Below the pieces are notes generated by a model, which did no database searches, was not told the origin of the DNA, and saw only the letters and a program-made list of their open reading frames with translations. Shown here piece after piece: positions 8,004-16,014 of a DNA stretch of 39,129 bases. The position numbers and the translations under genes are program-made. Where the stretch lies: the NCBI GenBank assembly GCA_035534855.1, contig DATLRD010000124.1:1-39129 (forward strand), given 5' to 3'. The DNA comes from DATARH01 sp035534855 (GTDB taxonomy: Bacteria; Pseudomonadota; Alphaproteobacteria; ATCC43930; CGMCC-115725). Each line of letters begins with the position of its first letter. Position 1 is the stretch's first letter.

Positions 8004-8090
8004 CGCGGCGGTGCCGGCCGGCGGGTTTCCGCTCGCATGCCGGCCGCCGCCGGCCTAATCTTTTCCCGCCGCCGCAATGCAGGTGCCGTC

Positions 8091-9296
8091 ATGAAGGTCT
8101 TCGTCTTTGATCTGCTGGCTTACGACGCCAACCTCGACCATCTGAAAAACGGCGGCGCCGAGCTGCCCTACCCGCTGTCGAAAGAGCATTTCGACGCCGA
8201 CACCGCGGTGCGCACCTACGAGGAGCATCTCGACGCGTGGGAGCTGCTCGACAAATGCGGCTATGACGGGGTCGGCTTTAACGAGCACCACTGCTCGCCC
8301 TATGGGCTGATGAACAGCCCCAACCTGATGGCCGCATCGGCGGCACAGCGCACCAAAAAACTGAAATTGCTGATCTACGGCAACCTGCTGCCGCTGCACG
8401 AACCGCTGCGCCTCGCCGAGGAATTGGCGATGATCGACTGCCTGTCGAAGGGGCGGCTGATCTCAGGCTTTGCGCGCGGCATCCCGCGTGAATACCAGGT
8501 GCACAACGTGCCGCTCAACGAGTCGCGGGCGCGGTTCGAGGAAGCCTACGAGATCATCACCCGCGCCTGGACCGATGACGTGTTCTCATACCAGGGCAAG
8601 TTCTGGTCGTATCACGATGTGGCGCTGTGGCCGCGCCCGGTGCAGCGGCCGCACCCGCCGATCTGGGTGCCGGTCATCGGCAGCAAGGAATCGATCGAGT
8701 TCGCCGGCAAGCACGATCTGCCGATCACGCCGGGCCTCGGCCGCGCCCGCGGATTGCGTGACGACATCATCCGTCATTACGCCAAATGCCTCGCCGCTGC
8801 CGGGCACCGCATCACGCCCGACCATTTGTCGCTCGGCATCACCGCCTATGTCGCCGATTCGAAGGCCCGGGCGCTCAAGGAATACGGCCCGCACATCCTC
8901 TATTTCAACCAGACCCTGTTCAGCCACGGCAACTTCACCGAGACCGAGCGCCAGCGCGAGGAAGGCTATTCGACGATGGCCTCGACCGATTACGTGCGGC
9001 CGGAAAACCTGCGCGCTGCGGCCAATTTGCGCTCGGAATTCCGCAACCTGACGATGCGCGACCTCGAAGAGCAGGCCGCGCACATGCCGCTCGGCACCGC
9101 CGACGAGGTCGCCCAGCGCATCATCGACGCCGCCGACAGCGCGGGCGCCAACCAGGTGCAGCTGGCGATGAACCGCGGCGCGCTGCCGCACGAGCTGTTC
9201 ATGGCCCAGATCGAGCGCTTCGCCAAGGAAGTGCTGCCGATATTGCAGGCGCACGAGGTCAAGACCGTGCCGGCGGCGGAAGAGGTTCTCGCCTGA
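8091..9296 (+). CDS. LLM-class flavin-dependent monooxygenase
   Basis: Luciferase-like TIM-barrel oxygenase of 401 residues that uses reduced flavin supplied by a separate reductase. Typical segments are present: GFNEHHCSPYGLMNSPNLMAA split around residues 62-82, PLRLAEELAMIDCLSKGR, and ARGIPREYQVHNV. The ATG at 8091 follows a 108-bp gap after the MFS gene, on the same strand, so co-transcription is possible. The oxidised substrate is unknown; members act on alkanes, sulfonates, terpenes and heterocycles. A flavin reductase gene lies far downstream (27257), not next to it. Confidence 0.88.
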   Translation: MKVFVFDLLAYDANLDHLKNGGAELPYPLSKEHFDADTAVRTYEEHLDAWELLDKCGYDGVGFNEHHCSPYGLMNSPNLMAASAAQRTKKLKLLIYGNLLPLHEPLRLAEELAMIDCLSKGRLISGFARGIPREYQVHNVPLNESRARFEEAYEIITRAWTDDVFSYQGKFWSYHDVALWPRPVQRPHPPIWVPVIGSKESIEFAGKHDLPITPGLGRARGLRDDIIRHYAKCLAAAGHRITPDHLSLGITAYVADSKARALKEYGPHILYFNQTLFSHGNFTETERQREEGYSTMASTDYVRPENLRAAANLRSEFRNLTMRDLEEQAAHMPLGTADEVAQRIIDAADSAGANQVQLAMNRGALPHELFMAQIERFAKEVLPILQAHEVKTVPAAEEVLA

Positions 9297-9394
9297 CCGG
9301 CAGACCGGGCGGCGCAGCGCGCCGGCGGCCTCGTCTCTCTCCGTGCCCGCGATCGCTCCTCGGGATCGTTCGTGCCACCGGCGGCGTTGACGAT

Positions 9395-9700
9395 ATGCAT
9401 GTCGATCGGTTGCACAACGTGACACAGCAGTCACCCCCCCCGAAAGGTCCGCGGCGGCGGTCGAGGCCGGAAGCCGGGACGGTGTCGCTGGCCCAACGCA
9501 TTGAGCGTGCCGCCGGCGATATAAACCCGATTCTCGCGGTCTTCGCGATCGGCCTCGCGATCCTCGCTTTCATCTGCTACGCCGGGCTCGCCGTGAGCCG
9601 TCAGTCTGTCGCGCCCGCGGTGGCGGGCGAAAACCCTGCCGCGGTGTCCGCCCTCGGCGGAGGCTCGGCCGCCGTCCCGATCACCGCCGGCCGCCGCTAG
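9395..9700 (+). CDS. Hypothetical small membrane protein
   Basis: Predicted protein of 101 residues. A basic, proline-rich N-terminus (SPPPKGPRRRSR) is followed by the amphipathic SLAQRIERAAGDINPIL and one hydrophobic helix (LAVFAIGLAILAFICYAGL, near residues 50-68). The tail is alanine/glycine-rich. It looks like a single-pass inner-membrane protein with a cytoplasmic N-terminus. No function is recognised. No strong ribosome site is visible, and the start at 9395 is the first ATG consistent with the conserved-looking part. Confidence 0.45.
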   Translation: MHVDRLHNVTQQSPPPKGPRRRSRPEAGTVSLAQRIERAAGDINPILAVFAIGLAILAFICYAGLAVSRQSVAPAVAGENPAAVSALGGGSAAVPITAGRR

Positions 9701-9795
9701 CGGCTTTCGTCGGCCAGGCGTTATGCTGGGCAAAGCAGGGCGGACGGGCCCCGTGGACGGCGGCGACATCGACATCGAAGCCAACCGGCGCACAC

Positions 9796-10185
9796 GCCGC
9801 CGAGGCCGAAATCGACCCCGATACCGGGCATCTCGAGGTGGTCAAATACACCGCGGTCGACGATAGCGGCGTGCTGGTCAACCCGCTGCTGGTCGCCGGG
9901 CAGGTGCATGGCGGGGTCGGCCAGGGGCTCGGTCAGGCGGTCCTGGAGCACACCGCCTACGACCCCGAAAGCGGCCAGTTTATCGCCGCCTCGTTCATGG
10001 ATTACGCGATGCCGCGCACCGCGGATTTTCCCTCGCTGGCGGTGTCGTTCAACCGCGTCGTCAACCCGTCTAACGAGCCGGGGGTCGTCAGCGCCGTGCC
10101 AAACGCGCTCGGCGTCAACCATGTCGACATGCCGCTGACTCCGGAAACCGTGTGGCATGCGGTGCGGAAAGTCGGTGTCAATTGA
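9796..10185 (+). pseudogene. C-terminal remnant of a molybdenum hydroxylase large subunit
   Basis: One open frame of about 130 codons resembles only the end of xanthine dehydrogenase/CO dehydrogenase-type molybdopterin subunits: EIDPDTGHLEVVKY, then GQVHGGVGQGLGQAVLEH, FMDYAMPRTADFPS and HVDMPLTPETVW. The segment that should hold the catalytic glutamate (GxGExG) and its surroundings is collapsed to NPSNEPGVVSAVPNALG, so the active site is lost. There is no N-terminal 600-700 residues upstream. This is a decayed fragment. It ends 8 bp inside the convergent aldolase gene. Confidence 0.8.
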
Positions 10186-10960
10186 GCGGTATCTGCCTCA
10201 GCGCGCCGGTATCGGCCTTGGCGCCGGCAAGGACGTAGTTCGTGTCGGTGCCGGCGATGACGAAGCGGGCACCGAGCCTTACCAGCTCGCCTTGCAGCGC
10301 GACGTTGTGGCGGATGCCGCCGACGCCGAGGATGCGGCCGTGCTTCCGGCAGGCCGCGGCGACCCGCTCATAGGCGGCGCGCAGTTTCGGGTGGTCGACC
10401 TGGCCGGGGATGCCGTAATCGGTGGTGAGATCGCCCGAGCCGATCAGCAGGCAGTCGATCCCGTCGACCGCGGCGATCGCCTCGGCGTTTTCGATCCCCT
10501 CGGCGGTCTCCAGCATCACGATAACCGCGGTCTCGGCGTTGAGGCGCGGGTTCAACTCGCTGAGCGGCACCGCCTGGTAGCCGAGCGCCGGCCCCAGCCC
10601 CATCACCGACCGCGCGCCGAGCGGCGGAAACCGGCACGCCTTGACCACCGCCTCGGCCTGCGCGCCTGTGCCGACATCGGGCACGATGACGCCTTGCGCG
10701 CCGCCATCGAGCACGCGCGCCATCCACTGCCCGTTGTCGTGCGCCGGCACCCGCACCAGCGGGGTGATGCCGATGCCGATCGCCGCGGCACAGATCGTCG
10801 AGGTGGTCTCGATCGAATAGGGCGCGTGCTGCATGTCGACATAGAGCGCGTCGTACCCGCCCGCCTTCGCGACCATCGCGATGTCGACGGTGCGGGCCAG
10901 CCGCAAATTCATGCACAGCACCAGTTCGCCCCTGGCGAATTTTTCCTTCATCGAGGGCAT
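10178..10960 (-). CDS. HpcH/HpaI-family aldolase
   Basis: Class II metal-dependent pyruvate aldolase of 260 residues ((beta/alpha)8 barrel), which cleaves 4-hydroxy-2-oxo acids to pyruvate plus an aldehyde. Metal ligands are visible in MLETAEG (Glu) and GSGDLT (Asp), and the substrate arginine in PLVRVPAHDN. The ATG at 10960 is chosen because GGGAGGA lies 7 nt upstream; the open frame extends 21 codons further without support. It stands alone between the hydroxylase remnant and rpmB, so its pathway is not defined here. Confidence 0.87.
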   Translation of the reverse strand: MPSMKEKFARGELVLCMNLRLARTVDIAMVAKAGGYDALYVDMQHAPYSIETTSTICAAAIGIGITPLVRVPAHDNGQWMARVLDGGAQGVIVPDVGTGAQAEAVVKACRFPPLGARSVMGLGPALGYQAVPLSELNPRLNAETAVIVMLETAEGIENAEAIAAVDGIDCLLIGSGDLTTDYGIPGQVDHPKLRAAYERVAAACRKHGRILGVGGIRHNVALQGELVRLGARFVIAGTDTNYVLAGAKADTGALRQIPLN

Positions 10961-11028
10961 CGCGCTTCCTCCCGGGGTTTGCGGTGATCTTGGCACAGGC
11001 TCGGGCGGACGGAAAAGCGCCACCGCTC

Positions 11029-11057
11029 TTGACCCGCTTTTCCCGTTCGCTTACAAC
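11029..11057 (+). promoter_or_regulatory. Probable sigma-70 promoter of rpmB
   Basis: TTGACC at 11029-11034 and TACAAC at 11052-11057 are separated by 17 bp, and the rpmB ATG lies 38 nt beyond the -10. The match and spacing fit a housekeeping promoter. Confidence 0.55.
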
Positions 11058-11094
11058 GCGCGCTCTTCAAGCGAGCGCAAAACCGAGGTGGCCG

Positions 11095-11388
11095 ATGGCC
11101 CGCAAATGCCCCGTGACCGGCAAAGGTGTTCAGGTCGGCCACAATGTCAGCCACTCTAACATCAAGACCAAGCGGCGGTTTCTGCCCAATCTACAGACCG
11201 CGTCGGTGCTGTCGGACACGCTTGGGTCGGTGCGGATGCGGCTGAGCGCGGCCGCCCTGCGCACGATCGAGCACCACGGCGGGCTCGACGCGTTCCTGAG
11301 CTCGGCCTCGGCTCGGGACCTCTCGCCGGAAATCCGCCGGCTCAAGGTCCGCGTCGCGACCGCGGCGGCGAAAAAGGCTGCGGGCTGA
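11095..11388 (+). CDS. rpmB: 50S ribosomal protein L28
   Basis: Large-subunit ribosomal protein, 97 residues. The N-terminus MARKCPVTGKGVQVGHNVSHS is followed by KTKRRFLPNLQ and the C-terminal RTIEHHGGLDAFL, as in alphaproteobacterial L28. Of the two zinc-type CxxC motifs of some bacterial L28 proteins only a single Cys (C5) remains, so it is a zinc-free form. GAGG lies upstream of the ATG. It is a single-gene unit with its own promoter (11029-11057) and hairpin terminator (11401-11423). Confidence 0.96.
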   Translation: MARKCPVTGKGVQVGHNVSHSNIKTKRRFLPNLQTASVLSDTLGSVRMRLSAAALRTIEHHGGLDAFLSSASARDLSPEIRRLKVRVATAAAKKAAG

Positions 11389-11400
11389 TTTCGCTTTAGC

Positions 11401-11423
11401 GCCGGTTTCGTCGTAAAACCGGC
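11401..11423 (+). terminator. Hairpin terminator after rpmB
   Basis: GCCGGTTT and AAACCGGC form a perfect 8-bp stem with a 7-nt loop, 12 nt after the rpmB stop. A short AT-rich stretch (TCGTGTTAAAAA) follows. It sits in the convergent gap facing the cold-shock gene. Confidence 0.65.
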
Positions 11424-11453
11424 TCGTGTTAAAAACCGAGACGCGCGACTGCC

Positions 11454-11471
11454 CGGCCGGGGCCCCGGCCG
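11454..11471. repeat. Perfect 18-bp GC-only palindrome
   Basis: CGGCCGGGGCCCCGGCCG reads the same on both strands. It lies in the convergent gap between rpmB and the double cold-shock gene and may help end transcription from the minus strand. Confidence 0.7.
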
Positions 11472-11496
11472 AGCGCGCAACCCTGTACCCGCTTCG

Positions 11497-12138
11497 TCAG
11501 CCCAGTCGGATTCCCACCGCCTCCGGCCCCTTGCGTCCCTCGGCGATGTCGACGACGACGCGCTGGCCTTCGTTGAGGCTGGTGATCCCGGCCCGCTGCA
11601 ACGCAGAGGCATGGATGAACACATCCTTGCCGCCGCCGTCGCGCACAATAAAGCCGAACCCCTTCATCGCGTTGAACCACTTGACGGTGCCGGTTTCCTG
11701 CACGCTGGCGCCGAAATTCTGCGGTGCGCCGCCACCGCCGCCGCCGACGTCCGAACGAAACGACGGGCGCGGACGAGCAGCCGGGGTCGCCGTGCTGCTG
11801 TCGACGCTGATGACCTCGGTAACCTGCGGGCCCCGCTGCCCCGGCGCCACCCGGATCTCCAGCGTTTCACCCGGCTGCACCGCGGTTATACCGCCGCGGC
11901 CGAGGACGCTGGCGTGAAGAAAGGCATCGCCGGTTCCGTCGGACAATTCGACGAAGCCGAATCCTTTGTCGGGGTTGAACCATTTTACCACGGCCTGGAT
12001 CGGTGGCCCGGAGGGGGGCTCCTGAAACCGCGGTGCTGCGCTGTAGCGTGGGGCTGCGCCGAAATCGCGCGGCTGATCGTGATCGTCATCGTCGAAGCCG
12101 CGCCGGCGCCGTTGCCGATAACCTCTATCCGTTTCCAA
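11497..12138 (-). CDS. Double cold-shock-domain protein
   Basis: RNA/DNA-binding protein of 213 residues with two CspA-type OB folds. CSD1 spans about residues 48-110 (VVKWFNPDKGFGFVEL with RNP1, DAFLHASVL with RNP2). CSD2 spans about 149-212 (TVKWFNAMKGFGFIV and DVFIHASAL). A charged, disordered N-terminus (RQRRRRGFDDDDHDQPRDF) and a glycine-rich linker precede the folds. The start is a TTG at 12138, with GGGAAG upstream and no in-frame ATG before the first domain. This two-domain layout is common in Alphaproteobacteria. A paralogue lies at 25848-26372. Confidence 0.88.
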   Translation of the reverse strand: METDRGYRQRRRRGFDDDDHDQPRDFGAAPRYSAAPRFQEPPSGPPIQAVVKWFNPDKGFGFVELSDGTGDAFLHASVLGRGGITAVQPGETLEIRVAPGQRGPQVTEVISVDSSTATPAARPRPSFRSDVGGGGGGAPQNFGASVQETGTVKWFNAMKGFGFIVRDGGGKDVFIHASALQRAGITSLNEGQRVVVDIAEGRKGPEAVGIRLG

Positions 12139-12334
12139 GGTGACTTCCCAAGATGGTCAGAACGGGTGCCGATTGCCCGCAATGAAGATAATGACGAATT
12201 TTAAGCGCGCCGTGAATGCCTGTCTGCATACGATCGGCACCATATGCGTAGCGCCTTGATTCAACTGGCGGTCGGGGCGTATTTCCGCGCTCAGTAAGCG
12301 CTGATTGCACAATTCCCGGGCAGCCATTAGGCGA

Positions 12335-13855
12335 CTACGGCATCTCGCCGTGTGGCAGCGGCCGCGACAGCATCTCGTTGATGCGCTCCCGCATCGCATC
12401 CTGGTCGAAGGTGCGCAGCAGATTGATGCGGTTGCGGGCCGGGTCGCCGCCATGCCAGTACTCGTAGATGTCCTGCCGCAATCCGAACGACGAGGCGGCG
12501 AGATCGTGGGCCAGGCGGAACAGCCGCGCCTTGTATTCGACATCGACACCCTTGCCGCGCATGTATTTGTCGAGATAGGGGCGGATATCGGGGCTGGCGA
12601 GATCGTTTTCGCTCGGCTGCATGATGATGCCCGAGGCGCAGATCTCGCGCAGCAGCTCGATCATGCGGCCCGAGACCTGGGCGAACCAGATGTGCATCGC
12701 GCGGCCCGGGCCCAGCGTCCACTGGCCGCTCGGGGTCGGCCCGGCCTCGTGCTCGATGCCCTCCATCGCATGGCGCCAGATCTCACAATAGGTTGCCATC
12801 TCGCCGAGCTTTGCGGCGACCTCGCGAAACTCGATGACGCCGATCGCCTCGGCCACCATCGTCGCCACCGCGGTGATCAGGCGCATCCGCACCTCGACCC
12901 GGCACAGATTCGCCCAGCCGAGAAAGTTGAACGGCACGCGATGCCCGGCCGCGCCCAGCGTCTTCAGCATCGGCGTCGGGTCGTAGAGCATGAAGAGCCG
13001 GTTCCACGGCACCAGCACCCGGTCGAAGAACAGCATGCAATCCTGTTCGTCGAGATTCTTGAGCGGGTGGCCCCACGAGCCGAACCAGCGCGACACCGGC
13101 TCGCGCGCCAGGATCTTGAGGCCTGGCGCATCGTTGGGGATCGCGAAGGCGAGCACGCAGCGGGGGTCGTTGCGCTGCGCGAAGGTCGCCGACAGCGCGA
13201 CGTAAACCTCGTGGCTGTGCGGCGCGGCGGTCGACAGCTGCTTGCCGCCGGTGATGATAACGCCCTCGCTCGTCTCCTCGACGACATGCAGCACGACCTC
13301 GGTGTCCTCAGCGACCTTGCGCCGCTCGTTCTGGGTCTGCTGGCTGCGGTCGACCTGCGGGTCGCCCAGCGCATGGGTCAGGAACAGGTCGTGGTCGCGG
13401 CAGTATTCGTAATATTTCTGCAAATTCTCGCCGAAATCGCACTTCGCGTGCTTGACCGCGCTGTACTCGTCCTTGAGGTGCAGCGCCGACAGGATGTAGG
13501 GCGCGAGGATGTCGGGGCTGCGGCCGAGCTGGCCCCATGTCAGCTCGTTCCACAATTCGCTGTTGCGGCGCTTTTTCTTGAGGTCCTCGGCAGAGCGAGG
13601 CAACAGCCAGCTTACCGAGATGCGGTTGCCGCTGTCCGGGTCGACGCAGGTCATCTCGTCGCGGTAGCGCGGGCTGTTCTGCAGGTCGTAGACGCGCGCC
13701 AGCTCGCCGACCATGTCCTTGAACGCCGGGTGCGTCGTGACGTCGTCGACGCGGCGGCCGTCGATCCACACCTCGCGCCCGTCCTTGAGGCTCGCGATAT
13801 AGCGTGCGCCGGTCATCGGGCCCGATGCCGTCTCCGCGCCGGATGAATCTGCCAT
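12335..13855 (-). CDS. HpaB-family flavin-dependent aromatic monooxygenase
   Basis: Large oxygenase component of a two-component FADH2-dependent hydroxylase (4-hydroxyphenylacetate 3-monooxygenase / PvcC family), 506 residues, close to the family's usual 480-520. Recognisable parts are the N-terminal TGARYIASLKDGREVWIDG, the acyl-CoA-dehydrogenase-like middle (LSTAAPHSHEVYVALS), and NLDEQDCMLFFDRVLVPWNR. It needs a flavin reductase (HpaC type), which is not adjacent; the nearest flavin reductase-like gene is at 27257. It is divergent from a VOC-family gene that could act on the catechol-type product. Confidence 0.9.
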   Translation of the reverse strand: MADSSGAETASGPMTGARYIASLKDGREVWIDGRRVDDVTTHPAFKDMVGELARVYDLQNSPRYRDEMTCVDPDSGNRISVSWLLPRSAEDLKKKRRNSELWNELTWGQLGRSPDILAPYILSALHLKDEYSAVKHAKCDFGENLQKYYEYCRDHDLFLTHALGDPQVDRSQQTQNERRKVAEDTEVVLHVVEETSEGVIITGGKQLSTAAPHSHEVYVALSATFAQRNDPRCVLAFAIPNDAPGLKILAREPVSRWFGSWGHPLKNLDEQDCMLFFDRVLVPWNRLFMLYDPTPMLKTLGAAGHRVPFNFLGWANLCRVEVRMRLITAVATMVAEAIGVIEFREVAAKLGEMATYCEIWRHAMEGIEHEAGPTPSGQWTLGPGRAMHIWFAQVSGRMIELLREICASGIIMQPSENDLASPDIRPYLDKYMRGKGVDVEYKARLFRLAHDLAASSFGLRQDIYEYWHGGDPARNRINLLRTFDQDAMRERINEMLSRPLPHGEMP

Positions 13856-14021
13856 TCGTCGCGCCCCCTTGCTTTCGTGAGCAGAGCCTAGCGGCCCACG
13901 CGGCGGTTGTCATGGCTTGCCGGCTTCTGCCAGCATGCGACCGCGACGGCCCTGATCGCGCGCGCCTTTGCCGAGGCGTTTCCGTGCCCGCCGGGACCGA
14001 GACGTTGATCCGCGTCGAAGA

Positions 14022-14051
14022 TTGGCAAAGCGTCGGCCGACCTCCTATATT
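14022..14051 (+). promoter_or_regulatory. Probable sigma-70 promoter of the VOC gene
   Basis: TTGGCA at 14022-14027 and TATATT at 14046-14051 are spaced 18 bp apart, each five of six to consensus, with the VOC ATG 40 nt beyond. It lies in the 235-bp divergent gap shared with the HpaB-type gene. Confidence 0.6.
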
Positions 14052-14090
14052 TTTCGGTGATTGTTCTGTTCAGCATCTTGGAGCGCGACG

Positions 14091-14675
14091 ATGGCGGATG
14101 GCACCACCCCGATCGTTCCGACGGCCCCGCAGAAGGCGGTCACCCCGGGCGGCATCAACCACCTGGTGATCAATGTCCGCAACATGGAGGAATCGCACCG
14201 GTTCTGGACCGAGATCCTCGGCTTTAAGCTGGTCGGCAAGTCGAGCCGGCGGCCGATGCGGTTCTATTCCGGTGACCACAACGGGTCGATGAACCATCAC
14301 GACATCGCGCTCGTCGAAAACCCCAACCTGCCGCCGCCCCCGGAGAATTGGGAGATGTTCGACATGCCGGTCGCGATCAACCACATCGCGATCACGATGC
14401 CCGACCGCGAATCCTGGCTCAGGCAGCTTGCCTGGCTGAAAAAGAACAACGTCACGTTTCACCGGCGGGTCAACCACGGGATGACCCACAGCCTCTACAT
14501 CAGCGATCCCAACGGCTACGGCGTCGAAGTGTTGTACGAGTTGCCGCGCGAGGTGTGGGGCGACAACATCCAGGGCGCGCTCGACTACGCCGAGCCGGTA
14601 ACCACCGCCGGTGACGCCGCCTTTGTCGACGACACCGACTATCCGCATTTCGGCAAGGCCGACCCGGTAGCCTGA
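14091..14675 (+). CDS. VOC-family (extradiol dioxygenase-like) protein
   Basis: Vicinal oxygen chelate protein of 194 residues with the two beta-alpha-beta-beta-beta modules. The first begins GGINHLVINVRNMEES, the second AINHIAITMPDRESW, ending GYGVEVLYELPREVW. Candidate metal ligands are the His of INHLVI, a His of HHDIAL, the His of NHIAIT and the Glu of VEVLYE, as in type I extradiol dioxygenases. GGAG lies 8 nt before the ATG. Its divergent partner is an HpaB-type hydroxylase, which would supply a catechol. It is short for a classical extradiol dioxygenase (about 300 residues), so an isomerase or resistance-type VOC enzyme is also possible. Confidence 0.82.
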   Translation: MADGTTPIVPTAPQKAVTPGGINHLVINVRNMEESHRFWTEILGFKLVGKSSRRPMRFYSGDHNGSMNHHDIALVENPNLPPPPENWEMFDMPVAINHIAITMPDRESWLRQLAWLKKNNVTFHRRVNHGMTHSLYISDPNGYGVEVLYELPREVWGDNIQGALDYAEPVTTAGDAAFVDDTDYPHFGKADPVA

Positions 14676-14700
14676 ACCGCCCGAGACCGGCGCAGCCCAG

Positions 14701-14737
14701 CCGGCAGCGCGGCGGGACTTGCCCGCCGGCGCGCCGG
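14701..14737. terminator. Bidirectional hairpin between convergent genes
   Basis: Arms CCGGCAGCGCGGCGGG and CCCGCCGGCGCGCCGG around a 5-nt loop pair except for a short internal mismatch. TTT follows on the plus strand. It lies between the VOC gene and the convergent ABC binding protein gene. Confidence 0.6.
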
Positions 14738-14754
14738 TTTGTGGGTCGGCGCGA

Positions 14755-16014
14755 CTACTGAGTCCGTGCCTTGGTGTAGGGGTAGATCATCGAACCGGTC
14801 TTGTACTCGGCCGGCGCGAGGATCGTCACGGTCTTCGGGTCGCGGAACTGGTCGAGGTCGTGGCCCTTGATGTCGTGGTATTGCACCCAGATCGGGCGGG
14901 CCTTGGTCCATTCGCCGTCGGCGCCGAACGAGATGTCGCCCTCGATCGTATGGAACGTGTGGCTGTGCATGTACTGAGCGAGCTTGGTCTCGTCGAGCGT
15001 CTTGGTCGCGGCGATCGCCTCACCCAGCACCTGCAGCTCCGAATAGGCATAGGGCGGCAGGAAATAGCCGAGCGGGTCGACCCCGGCAACGGAGGCCTTG
15101 GCCTGATATTGTTTGATGAAGTCCATGACGCCGGGAAATTCCATCGTCTTCACCGGCTCCCACAGCTCGACATTGACGACGCCGTTCATCAGCGGGCCGA
15201 GCTGGGTCTTGAGCGCCGCAGCCGGCAGGCCGACAAACGCGCCGCCGATCATCTTGGCGGGTAACCCGACCTCGCCGATTGCGTGCAACAGGCCGACCGT
15301 GTCGGGCGGGTATGAGGCGACATAGACGATGTCGGGGTTGGCCGCCTGCACCGCGCGCACGATCGGGGTGTAATCGACGGTGGGCGGCGGATAGGTCCGG
15401 TCATAGACGATCTTGAGCCCGGCGGCCTTGGCGTTGGCGCGCGCACCATCGGCCGCGTTGCGCGAGAACTCCGCGTCGGCGGCGACGATCGCCAGCGTCT
15501 TGGGCTTCGGGTTCTGCGCCATCACCAGGTCGAAATAACCCTGAGAGAAGGCTTTTTCCGGATCCGGCCCGAAGGGCAGCATCGAGAAGTATTTCGGATA
15601 GTGGAACTGCTTGTTGGCGGCGAGCGCAAACATGCCGAAAAACAGCCGGTTGTGCTGGATCGCGATCGGCATCGCCGGCACCACCAGGTTGGTGCCGTAG
15701 CTCGACACCAAGAGGTCGACCTTGTCGATGCTGATCAGCTTTTCATAAATGGCGGGCACGTTTGCCGGGTTTGACTGGTCGTCGTAGTAGACAAGCTTGA
15801 CCGGGCGGCCGAGCAGCCCGCCCTTTTTGTTGATGTCTTCGGCCCAGATCTGGAACGCCAGCAGCCCGGATTTGCCGACCACGGCGAGTGGGCCGGTCAA
15901 CTCCATGCTGAAGCCGATCTTGATCGGCTCCTTGTCGGCGGCGCGCGCTGTTCCTCCGCTCCACAACAGGAGCGCTGCAGCGACCCCCAACAAGGCGCTT
16001 CGCATCCCTTTCAT
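14755..16014 (-). CDS. ABC transporter substrate-binding protein (branched-chain/amide type)
   Basis: Periplasmic type I binding protein (Peripla_BP_6, LivJ-like), 419 residues. A clear signal peptide ends near residue 25 (GGTARA|ADKEP). The mature N-terminus IKIGFSMELTGPLAVVG is typical of the family, followed by a DINKKGGLLGRPVKLVYYDDQSNP-type segment around residues 60-85. The ATG overlaps the otnC TGA by 4 bp, so it is the third gene of otnK-otnC-SBP. No ABC permease or ATPase is in the window, so it is an orphan receptor. By context it may capture a four-carbon acid sugar, although the family more often binds amino acids or aromatic acids. Confidence 0.9.
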   Translation of the reverse strand: MKGMRSALLGVAAALLLWSGGTARAADKEPIKIGFSMELTGPLAVVGKSGLLAFQIWAEDINKKGGLLGRPVKLVYYDDQSNPANVPAIYEKLISIDKVDLLVSSYGTNLVVPAMPIAIQHNRLFFGMFALAANKQFHYPKYFSMLPFGPDPEKAFSQGYFDLVMAQNPKPKTLAIVAADAEFSRNAADGARANAKAAGLKIVYDRTYPPPTVDYTPIVRAVQAANPDIVYVASYPPDTVGLLHAIGEVGLPAKMIGGAFVGLPAAALKTQLGPLMNGVVNVELWEPVKTMEFPGVMDFIKQYQAKASVAGVDPLGYFLPPYAYSELQVLGEAIAATKTLDETKLAQYMHSHTFHTIEGDISFGADGEWTKARPIWVQYHDIKGHDLDQFRDPKTVTILAPAEYKTGSMIYPYTKARTQ

